Positions 1-7,140 of a stretch of DNA of 26,627 bases are shown here, one piece after another. Both the position numbers and the translations under genes were made by a program. Where the stretch lies: contig JBKCNS010000037.1 of assembly GCA_046297095.1 (NCBI GenBank), positions 1-26,627 on the forward strand. The letters are read 5' to 3'. This DNA comes from JBBATK01 sp046297095. Its GTDB lineage: Bacteria; Bacteroidota; Ignavibacteria; Kapaibacteriales; NICIL-2. Positions within the stretch are counted from its first letter, which is position 1, and each line of letters opens with the position of its first letter. The notes under the pieces are model-generated. The model made no database searches, was not told the origin of the DNA, and saw only the letters and a program-made list of their open reading frames with translations.

Positions 1-1781
1 GAATAGCCCATTTCGCTCAATTTTGCGGCTGCATCGAGCGAAATATGGGTAGCATTGCCGTAGGTAACGATAGTAACGTCCGTTCCCTCGCGGCGTACTT
101 TTGCTCTTCCGAATGGAATGATAAAGTCGTCTGCCGGCACCGATGCGGATGTTTGGCGGAAGTTGTAAAGGAACTTGGGCTCAAGGTACATAGTAACGCC
201 CTCGGAGCGCAAAGCATTTCGCATCAATCCAATGGCGTCGTCGGCAAAAGATGGGCAAACAACGCGAATTCCCGGTAAATGCGAGAAAATCGCATCCAGA
301 TTTTGCGAGTGATATAACCCGCCCTGAATGTATCCGCCGCTGGCCAGACGTATCACCACATTGGGGCCGAATTGACCCTTCGTACGCCAATAATCGTGCG
401 AGCACTCGATGAGCTGCTCCATTGCAGGCCAGAAATAATCCGCAAACTCCGCACCTTCCACGACCACTCTGATGTCTTTACGATAACGGCACATACCATT
501 AGCCGTTCCTACGATAAAGTCCTCAGCGATGGGAGCGTTGAACACACGGTCGTTACCAAACTCGTCCAACATTCCCTTTGGAACGTTAAAAATGCCCTGT
601 TTATTCACCGAAGCAACGTCCTGGCCCCAAAGGAATGTGGCCGGATTGCGGCGAAACTCCTCTTTCATGGCATGGTTAATCGCCTCTCTGAAGGTCAACT
701 GTGGAGAAGCGGGATCGTTTACATACGAATACTCGCTGGTATCATCTGCCGAAACCACCGACGGCGGCATCATAAATTGTGTGTACGACTCAGGTTCCGG
801 ATCGGGCGATGCCTCGGCAATATCTGCCGCCTCGTACATCAAGCGCATATTTTCCTTTTCCAGCGCCACTATCTCCTCTTCCGACATAAACCCTGCTTCC
901 AGCAGAAGCGAGCGGAAACGAGGCAATGGATCGCGATCTTTCACCGCTGTGATCTCTTCCTTACTGCGGTACAGCTCTTGATTATCTGAGTTGGAGTGCG
1001 AACCGATGCGATCGCAATCGGCATGAACCATAGCCGGACCTGCGCCGGAAAGCACATAATCGGCCGCCTTACGTAATGCGCGATATGAATCAAAAGGATC
1101 ACGGCCGTCGCAATTGACAATCAAAAGATTGCGAAATCCTATGAAATTGTCAGAAATACGCTCGTTCGCTGTTTGTTCGCGCACCGGAACGGAAATGCCA
1201 AACTTGTTGTTCTGAATAACAAAGATCACGGGTAGTTTCTCGGTGCACGCACCGTTCACTGCCTCGTAGAAATACCCCTCGGAACATGCAGACTCGCCGC
1301 CGGAGTAGATAGAAAACTCGTCGCCTTTGAATTTCTTGATAGCTCTGGCCGTTCCTACAGCATGCAAACTGTGGTTCCCCGTGCAAGAACTCCCATTTTG
1401 GATATTCACAGAGGGCTTGGCAAAGTGATTGCTCATGTGCCTGCCACCGCCGGCTACATCGGCATCTTTGCTCAGACCGTTGTAAATAATCTCTAGCGGC
1501 GTCAAGCCTGCAGACAGCGATGTAAGCAAGTCACGATAATACGGAAACAGGAAATCCTTCGACGAGCGGAAGATTCTGCCGATGGCAATCTGAATACCGT
1601 CGTGACCTGCGCAAGGCGCGTGATACGACCATCCCTTTGCCATCTTAAGGTACGACGCTGCTTTTTCGTCCAGCTTTCTTCCCAGGTGGTTTATTCTATA
1701 CCAATCGATTACAGTCTCTCTGTCGAATCCTGAATAATCGAAGGACGAGATTCCTTTTGCTGCGGTTGTGCTCTTTGCCAT
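1..1781 (-). CDS. Fused alpha/beta 2-oxoacid dehydrogenase E1 (branched-chain type), 3' end outside window
   Basis: Thiamine-diphosphate E1 of a 2-oxoacid dehydrogenase complex; it decarboxylates a 2-oxoacid and passes the acyl group to the lipoyl E2. The minus frame is open from ATG at 1781 to the window edge, giving 593 codons with no stop, so the C-terminus is missing. Residues about 20-330 are the alpha part: the GES at 162-164 aligns with the GEG/GDG diphosphate motif and ends at the NN pair 191-192. Residues about 355-593 are the beta part, with a PIAED segment (Glu420) and the HSQ segment (His491) typical of E1-beta. Alpha and beta in one chain is common in Bacteroidota/Chlorobi. ilvE lies 152 bp upstream on the same strand, which favours branched-chain 2-oxoacids as substrates (inference); pyruvate or acetoin use is not excluded. 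No strong ribosome-binding site is visible. Confidence 0.92.
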   Translation of the reverse strand, partial: MAKSTTAAKGISSFDYSGFDRETVIDWYRINHLGRKLDEKAASYLKMAKGWSYHAPCAGHDGIQIAIGRIFRSSKDFLFPYYRDLLTSLSAGLTPLEIIYNGLSKDADVAGGGRHMSNHFAKPSVNIQNGSSCTGNHSLHAVGTARAIKKFKGDEFSIYSGGESACSEGYFYEAVNGACTEKLPVIFVIQNNKFGISVPVREQTANERISDNFIGFRNLLIVNCDGRDPFDSYRALRKAADYVLSGAGPAMVHADCDRIGSHSNSDNQELYRSKEEITAVKDRDPLPRFRSLLLEAGFMSEEEIVALEKENMRLMYEAADIAEASPDPEPESYTQFMMPPSVVSADDTSEYSYVNDPASPQLTFREAINHAMKEEFRRNPATFLWGQDVASVNKQGIFNVPKGMLDEFGNDRVFNAPIAEDFIVGTANGMCRYRKDIRVVVEGAEFADYFWPAMEQLIECSHDYWRTKGQFGPNVVIRLASGGYIQGGLYHSQNLDAIFSHLPGIRVVCPSFADDAIGLMRNALRSEGVTMYLEPKFLYNFRQTSASVPADDFIIPFGRAKVRREGTDVTIVTYGNATHISLDAAAKLSEMGY

Positions 1782-1933
1782 AGTATTTACATCTCTACGG
1801 AATAGTGTCTTCAGTAATTATTTTTTGATAAACAAGAACGCATCATTTTAATAAAATCACGTACATCGCAGTCTGTGAAGGGGACGTCGGATATTCTACG
1901 TCATTCATTTGACTACCAACGAATTATTCGCGA

Positions 1934-2851
1934 TTAAATAAATGTGAGCCATGAATGCGGATCCTCTCCCTTTTCTACCACATTGGCAAAGGCCTGCATA
2001 ATTGTTTTTGTCATCGGTCCGGTAAATCCGTTGCCTATTTGCACACGATCTACGGAGCGAACAGGAGTAATTTCTACTGCCGTTCCCGTCATAAACATTT
2101 CGTCGCACGTGTACAGCATTGCTCGGGGAATAGTCTGCTCCATCACGGACATACCTGCATCGCGCGCCATTTGCATTACCGATGCACGGGTAATACCCGG
2201 CAGAATGGACGAACCTGCAGGAGGAGTGTAGAGCGTATTATTTACCACAATAAAAATATTCTCGCCGCTGCCTTCGCTGATGTTACCATACGAATCCAGC
2301 GTAATACCTTCCTCGTAACCATGGCGAACAGCTTCCATGCGCACCAGTTGCGAGTTCATGTAGTTAGCAGACGCTTTGGAAACAGATGGCAACGTGTTCG
2401 GAGAAATGCGGTTCCACGAAGACACACACACATCCACGCCCTCGTCCATAGACTCTTTGCCCAGATAGCGCCCCCAGGGCCACGCAGCAATAACTACTTC
2501 CACCGGGCAACCCATAGGATTCACACCCATTTCGCCCAAGCCGCGATAGGCCAAGGGACGGATGTAGCATCCTTCCAACGCATTCTTGCGAATGAGCTCC
2601 AGTGTGGTTTCGCATAATTCTTCTACGGAATACGGTAGCTCTGCGTGATACACGCGCAGGGATTTTTCCAAACGCTTCATGTGCTCATGAAGGCGGAATA
2701 CTGCCACGCCCTTCTGCGTTTTATATGCCCGAATTCCTTCGAACCAACCTGAACCGTAGTGCAGCACATGAGACAACACATGAATCTTTGCATCCTCCCA
2801 GGAAACAAATGATCCATTCATCCAAATAAACTCTGTGCGTGGTATAGGCAT
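1934..2851 (-). CDS. ilvE: Branched-chain amino acid aminotransferase
   Basis: PLP enzyme of fold type IV, 305 aa, interconverting Leu/Ile/Val and their 2-oxoacids with 2-oxoglutarate/glutamate. The N-terminus has the family pattern: IWMNG, then HYGSGWFEGIRAY at about 31-43. The Schiff-base lysine is Lys159 in the SKASANYMNS segment, and the Glu of SEGSGENIF (about 192-200) is the usual PLP-ring contact. Length matches the IlvE family. ATG at 2851 is preceded by a GGAAGAG-like ribosome-binding site. The gene starts 23 bp after gatB ends and precedes the 2-oxoacid dehydrogenase E1 gene on the same strand, so the three are probably one transcript. The pairing with E1 suggests a role in branched-chain catabolism or branched acyl-CoA supply as well as synthesis (inference). 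Confidence 0.95.
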   Translation of the reverse strand: MPIPRTEFIWMNGSFVSWEDAKIHVLSHVLHYGSGWFEGIRAYKTQKGVAVFRLHEHMKRLEKSLRVYHAELPYSVEELCETTLELIRKNALEGCYIRPLAYRGLGEMGVNPMGCPVEVVIAAWPWGRYLGKESMDEGVDVCVSSWNRISPNTLPSVSKASANYMNSQLVRMEAVRHGYEEGITLDSYGNISEGSGENIFIVVNNTLYTPPAGSSILPGITRASVMQMARDAGMSVMEQTIPRAMLYTCDEMFMTGTAVEITPVRSVDRVQIGNGFTGPMTKTIMQAFANVVEKGEDPHSWLTFI

Positions 2852-2874
2852 AACAACTCTTCCGCAGTAATGAT

Positions 2875-4344
2875 TTATTCCGTTGTGTTCGGCACCGCTC
2901 GCTGAAATACGTCGGTGACAAGTTTATTAACTATTTGCGGGTCGGCCTTGCCGCCCGATTTTTTCAAAATCTGTCCTACAATAAAACCGAAGACATTTTT
3001 CTTTCCGGCAGCAAACTTCTCGAGCGTGTCAGGATTTTCTTTAAACGTCTCATCCACCAATGCAGCAATGACTGCTTCGTCGGAGATCATCCCCAAGGAC
3101 AACTCATCTACAATAGCCGAGGGATTATTCCCCGTTTCTACCACGCGCTCAAACACCTCTTTACCGGCCTTCGAGCTGATGGTACCTTTTGCAATGAGAG
3201 TAATTAATTCGGCTAGTTGAACAGTTGTAATGCCGGTCTCGTCTACCGCGCATTTACGCTCCGACATCCGCCGCATAATCTCGGTCATTATCCAATTGCT
3301 TACCAGTTTCCACGCCGATGTTTCCTGAGGATTCACCAGGGCACAGCAGGCCTCGAAGAAATCTGCTACGCGAGCGTCTGCCACAAACAAACCCGCATCG
3401 TAGTCCGGAATGCCGTATTGCTCCACCAGGCGATGCTTCTTGTGCATGGGAAGCTCAGGTAGTCCGGAACGAATACGACTCGCCCATTCATGATCCACAT
3501 AGAGCATGCCCAAGTCCGGCTCGGGGAAATATCGATAATCGTGGGCAGCTTCTTTAGATCGCATAGCGCGGGTTTGCTGGCCGCCGGCATCCCACATGCG
3601 CGTTTCGTAGGCTATCGTTCCACCTGCTAGCACCACTTCTGTTTGGCGCTGAATTTCGAATTCTATGGCTTTTTCGGCGTTTCTGAATGAATTCAGGTTC
3701 TTGATCTCGGTTCTGGTACCAAATTGGGAAGAACCTTTGGGCCGAATGGACACATTGGCATCGCAACGCAAAGAACCTTCTTCAAGATTCCCGTCACAAA
3801 TGCCTAAATACATCACGATTTGACGGATATTCGTTAAATACAGAAAGGCCTCGCGTGCACTGCGTAGGTCCGGCTCGCTTACAATTTCAATAAGAGGCAC
3901 GCCCGAACGATTTAAGTCCACGAGAGTGTCTATATCCATGTCGTGTATAGACTTGCCGGCATCTTCCTCTATATGTATGCGCGTAACTCCGATGCGCTTA
4001 AGCTGCCCCGGGCTAAGCTCCAGATCCACAAAACCATTATAGCAAATGGGATCGTCGAACTGGCTAATCTGATAGCCCTTCGGCAAGTCCGGATAGAAGT
4101 AGTTTTTGCGGGCAAATCCGGAAACAGGACGTACGGTGCAGTTCGTGGCTAATCCCATGCGCAGAGCAAAGTCCACAACTTGTCGGTTCAGCACGGGCAA
4201 TGCACCCGGATGACCCAAACACACAGGGCACGTGGAGGAATTCGGCTCGGCACCGTATCCTGTGGGGCAAGCACAGAAGGCCTTCGTTGCGGTTTGCAAC
4301 TGAACGTGCACTTCCAGCCCTATGACGGCTTCAAATTCTGTCAT
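2875..4344 (-). CDS. gatB: Asp-tRNA(Asn)/Glu-tRNA(Gln) amidotransferase subunit B
   Basis: Subunit B of the GatCAB amidotransferase, which turns mischarged Glu-tRNA(Gln) and/or Asp-tRNA(Asn) into the correct aminoacyl-tRNA in the cytoplasm; GatB supplies the kinase/ATP site and tRNA contacts. The 489-aa product begins with the family hallmark VIGLEVHVQL at about 8-17, followed by four cysteines (24, 26, 39, 42) in the zinc-site pattern and the CPVCLGHPGALP block. The tail domain at about 340-489 carries the YqeY-like region ending in ILKKSGGKADP. I chose the ATG at 4344; an in-frame TTG at 4347 sits directly before it. gatA and gatC are not in the window, so the complex is encoded in a split fashion. 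It leads the probable gatB-ilvE-E1 transcript. Confidence 0.96.
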   Translation of the reverse strand: MTEFEAVIGLEVHVQLQTATKAFCACPTGYGAEPNSSTCPVCLGHPGALPVLNRQVVDFALRMGLATNCTVRPVSGFARKNYFYPDLPKGYQISQFDDPICYNGFVDLELSPGQLKRIGVTRIHIEEDAGKSIHDMDIDTLVDLNRSGVPLIEIVSEPDLRSAREAFLYLTNIRQIVMYLGICDGNLEEGSLRCDANVSIRPKGSSQFGTRTEIKNLNSFRNAEKAIEFEIQRQTEVVLAGGTIAYETRMWDAGGQQTRAMRSKEAAHDYRYFPEPDLGMLYVDHEWASRIRSGLPELPMHKKHRLVEQYGIPDYDAGLFVADARVADFFEACCALVNPQETSAWKLVSNWIMTEIMRRMSERKCAVDETGITTVQLAELITLIAKGTISSKAGKEVFERVVETGNNPSAIVDELSLGMISDEAVIAALVDETFKENPDTLEKFAAGKKNVFGFIVGQILKKSGGKADPQIVNKLVTDVFQRAVPNTTE

Positions 4345-4500
4345 CAAACCACGTAGTAAAAATCTGTTCTAACGGTACGTCCGCCGAGCGGCAAAACTAC
4401 GAAAAAGTGCGCAGGCAGGAGGGCTTCAAACCTCGGCCGAATGCCTCGCAGTTCATTCATTTTTCCGTAACAAGTGCGGGATATCCGCAGAGCGCCAATG

Positions 4501-4971
4501 CTATTCCTCTCCTCTACGCATTGCCCTTTCGGCATCGCGCTCTTTCATGTCGGCGCGCTTGTCGTAATGCTTCTTTCCCTTCACAATGGCCAACTCCACT
4601 TTTACATAGGGTCCGGAAAAGTACATCGACAGCGGAACAATGGTAAGCCCCTGCTCCTGAATTGCCTGTCTGTAGCGGCTCGCTTCTTTGGCTTTAACCA
4701 GCAATCGCCGCGGGCGAAGTGGATTGTGATTCTCTCTGTTGCCATGCTCGTACGGCGAGATATGCAGGTTCATGAGAACAAACTCGTCCGAGTTCTTCGT
4801 TGGAAAGGTTGCGTACGAGTCTTTAAGGTTCGCCTTTCCTGCGCGCAGAGATTTTACCTCGGTACCGGTGAGAACAATACCCGCTTCGAACTTTTGAAGC
4901 ACCATATAGTCGTGCAGCGCTTTTTTGTTCGCGGCAATGGGGCGTATCACCCTGTCGGCAGATAGTTTCAT
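4501..4971 (-). CDS. smpB: SsrA-binding protein SmpB
   Basis: Small RNA-binding protein that carries tmRNA to stalled ribosomes for trans-translation. It has 156 aa, the usual family length. Visible features: an OB-fold start with NKKALHDYMV, the GTEVKSLRAGKANLKDSY signature at about 37-54, and the basic C-terminal tail (KGKKHYDKRADMKERDAER) that enters the mRNA channel. ATG at 4971 has a good ribosome-binding site (GAGGAGA) directly upstream. It is transcribed away from prfB across a 100-bp gap, placing two ribosome-termination genes back to back. No tmRNA gene was recognised next to it. Confidence 0.96.
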   Translation of the reverse strand: MKLSADRVIRPIAANKKALHDYMVLQKFEAGIVLTGTEVKSLRAGKANLKDSYATFPTKNSDEFVLMNLHISPYEHGNRENHNPLRPRRLLVKAKEASRYRQAIQEQGLTIVPLSMYFSGPYVKVELAIVKGKKHYDKRADMKERDAERAMRRGEE

Positions 4972-5071
4972 TTCTCCTCGGTTGATTCACCGCAATTTAC
5001 GGCATTCACGCCGCAGGCTGCCGCACTCGCGCTTAGGGCGTATTTTCGCGTTCACTTTTTTCCCTGCTGCC

Positions 5072-6170
5072 ATGTTTGATGTTCAGAAAAATCGGCTTCG
5101 CGTGTTCACCGATCGTGTCGATCAATTGCGGAGGTTTCTTTGACATCGAATCCAAACAGCGAGAGGTAGACGAGCGTGAGCACAGCAGCCAGCTGCCGGG
5201 CTTTTGGGATGACAATCAAACAGCACAGAAAGTGATGCAGGAGATTGCCGAACGCAAGGACTGGATTTCCGTGTGGACGGCTCTGCAATCACGCTGCGAC
5301 GACATCAGCGCTCTCATCGAGCTCAGCGAGGAGTCTGCGGACGCTGCCATGGAAACGGAAATCGATGCCGAGCTTGGCGCACTGGAAACAGCACTCGAGG
5401 ATGCCGAGATTCGCAAGTTGCTCTCGGGAGAAAACGACTCGCGCGATGCATTGCTCACAATTAACGCAGGTGCCGGCGGTACCGAGGCACAAGACTGGGC
5501 GGAAATGCTGCTCCGCATGTACACACGCTGGGCAGAGCGGCACGGGTATTCGGTAACTCTGGCAGACGAGCAAGAGGGCGATACAGCCGGTATTAAGTCT
5601 GCTACTTTGGAAATCAAAGGAAGAAATGCCTACGGCTATCTAAAAGCCGAAAGCGGCGTGCACAGACTTGTGCGCATATCACCGTTCGACTCCAACGCTC
5701 GGCGCCATACCTCGTTTGCATCCGTGTATGTGTACCCGGAAATCGACGACGACATTCACATCGAGATCAATCCCGCAGACATAGAAATGGACACCTTTCG
5801 TTCGGGCGGCAAGGGTGGTCAGAACGTGAACAAAGTGGAAACCGCAGTGCGCCTGCGGCACATTCCCAGCGGCATTGTGGTGTCGTGCCAGCAGCAACGC
5901 TCGCAGCATCAAAACCGCGAGACTGCCATGAAGATGTTGAAGTCGCAATTGTACAACAAGCAGCTGGAAGAGCGGGAAGCTGCTCAAGCACTTGTAGAGG
6001 GCGCGAAGAAGAGAATCGAATGGGGTAGTCAGATACGGTCGTATGTGTTTCAACCATACACCATGGTAAACGATCACCGAACGGAAACAAAGGTGAACGA
6101 CGTACACAGCGTCATGGACGGCGAGCTTGATGTATTCATCAAGGCCTATTTGCTCTCGGCAGACGCCTAG
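5072..6170 (+). CDS. prfB: Peptide chain release factor 2, with programmed +1 frameshift
   Basis: RF2 reads UGA and UAA stop codons and releases the peptide. Translation starts at ATG 5072 and runs 23 codons to an in-frame TGA at 5141-5143; after a +1 shift past T5141 it continues from GAC 5142-5144 to 6170, giving a 365-aa protein, the same length as E. coli RF2. Key residues are present: the stop-codon-reading SPF tripeptide at 203-205 and the catalytic GGQ at 248-250. The frame that holds most of the protein opens upstream at 5076, but its first 22 codons do not resemble RF2, while the 23-codon leader (MFDVQKNRLRVF...) does. Regulation is by RF2 itself: low RF2 lets ribosomes pause at the TGA and shift. 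A TATTTTCG box at 5041-5048 could be the -7 promoter element. Confidence 0.97.
5130..5144 (+). promoter_or_regulatory. prfB programmed +1 frameshift site
   Basis: The site reads GGAGG (5130-5134), TTT, CTT, TGA, C. An internal Shine-Dalgarno-like GGAGG lies 3 nt before the slippery CTT followed by UGA-C, a poor termination context. This is the same arrangement as the well-studied E. coli RF2 site. The peptidyl-tRNA shifts from CUU to UUU. All elements are seen directly, and the protein homology switches frame exactly here. Confidence 0.96.
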
Positions 6171-6199
6171 GCACCGGCGCAGTGTTTCGGCAACCGCGA

Positions 6200-6217
6200 C
6201 GAGGTGTATGCACCTCG
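6200..6217. terminator. Possible hairpin between convergent prfB and flgD
   Basis: CGAGGTG and CACCTCG form a 7-bp stem around a TATG loop, with two more pairs possible past a bulged A. It lies 30 bp after prfB and 54 bp after the flgD stop on the other strand. No T-run follows on either strand, so it would be an atypical terminator or only a transcript-end hairpin. Confidence 0.3.
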
Positions 6218-6271
6218 CGATATTCGGATGTCTACTTCACTCTCTCTCTACTCTTTAGAGCTACTGCTCTT

Positions 6272-6964
6272 CTACTCGCCTACCTCGATCACGGTGTTCG
6301 CAGGCACTTCCGCGCCGTTGATAATCACAAATGCACCGCTGCCGGTGTAGCGCACTCCGGTAACTTTTCCTCTCACCATGGGTAGAACCGAAAGATCGTT
6401 TCCGCGGGCATCTTTTGCCGTTACGGTAAAGGTATAATTTCCGGGGGCCATTACTCTGCCATCGGCGCCCTTGCCATCCCACACAAAGGCATTCTTTCCT
6501 GATGCTGTAGGCGTGTTCGGTGTCTCGAAGCTTCGTACGATTTTGTTGTTCGCATCTTTGATCTCCACACGAACATTCGATGCCTCTTTAGGGAGTTCAT
6601 AGGCAAAGTCTACTGCGTCTTTGCCGTTGAACGACAGCGCGTTCGAATTTGCCTTCACCGTCTTCGCGATCATGTTCGGCAGAGACATCTGCGCCAAACT
6701 CTGAGCCAGAGTACCATTGCTCTGCGTCATTTTCTCCAGCGAGGTATTGATATTCTGCAGTTGCTCCAGCGACGAGAACTGAGCCAGCTGCGTAGCCATC
6801 TGCTTATTATCCATAGGAGAAGTGGGGTCCTGGTACTTCATCTGCATTGTCAGAAGTTTCAGAAACTCGTTCTTTCCAAGGTCCTTGTTTGCGGTCTTGG
6901 ATGTGGGCTGCGCGGCATACTGCTCGAAGAGCTGTTTGGTAGCTGCTGATACTGCTTCAGACAT
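6272..6964 (-). CDS. flgD: Flagellar hook-capping protein FlgD
   Basis: FlgD caps the growing hook and guides polymerisation of hook subunits (FlgE) outside the cell; it is exported by the flagellar type III apparatus. The 230-aa product has the N-terminal FlgD signature at about 29-73 (KNEFLKLLTMQMKYQDPTSP, then MATQLAQFSSLEQL). A C-terminal FlgD Ig-like/tudor region covers about 110-230, with VWDGKGADGRVMAPGNYTF typical of the Ig-like part. ATG at 6964 has a CGGAG ribosome-binding site. It is the last gene of the block fliJ, motE-like, fliK, flgD, all on the minus strand. flgE would be expected nearby but is not in the window. Confidence 0.94.
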   Translation of the reverse strand: MSEAVSAATKQLFEQYAAQPTSKTANKDLGKNEFLKLLTMQMKYQDPTSPMDNKQMATQLAQFSSLEQLQNINTSLEKMTQSNGTLAQSLAQMSLPNMIAKTVKANSNALSFNGKDAVDFAYELPKEASNVRVEIKDANNKIVRSFETPNTPTASGKNAFVWDGKGADGRVMAPGNYTFTVTAKDARGNDLSVLPMVRGKVTGVRYTGSGAFVIINGAEVPANTVIEVGE

Positions 6965-7007
6965 AAATACTCCGGTTTCGTTTATAGCGTTGTAGGCTAT
7001 GAGTTTC

Positions 7008-7070
7008 TTACTTTTTCTTTGGCTTTGTCTTTTTCTTCTGACTTTGTTCGCTCTTCGATTTGTGTGTCAT
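7008..7070 (-). CDS. Possible 20-codon Lys/Ser/Gln-rich ORF between fliK and flgD
   Basis: ATG at 7070 to TAA at 7008 gives a 20-residue peptide, MTHKSKSEQSQKKKTKPKKK, with half its residues lysine. It fills most of the 176-bp gap between fliK and flgD on the same strand. No convincing ribosome-binding site precedes the ATG. It could be a real microprotein, a remnant of a larger gene, or simply a purine-rich transcript stretch that happens to be open. No function is claimed. Confidence 0.2.
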   Translation of the reverse strand: MTHKSKSEQSQKKKTKPKKK

Positions 7071-7140
7071 TGATACTAACCTATTCGAGCAACCGATACG
7101 AGCACCCGACCCAACTTTCTTACACTGTACCTGGGACTGT

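Noticed and set aside
372..989. Two long plus-strand open frames (205 and 150 codons) opposite the E1 gene
   Set aside because: They lie fully antisense to a well-supported E1 coding region and have no family resemblance.
4405..4440. T-arm-like sequence suggesting a tRNA or tmRNA between smpB and gatB
   Set aside because: No acceptor stem, anticodon arm or CCA end could be built around it.
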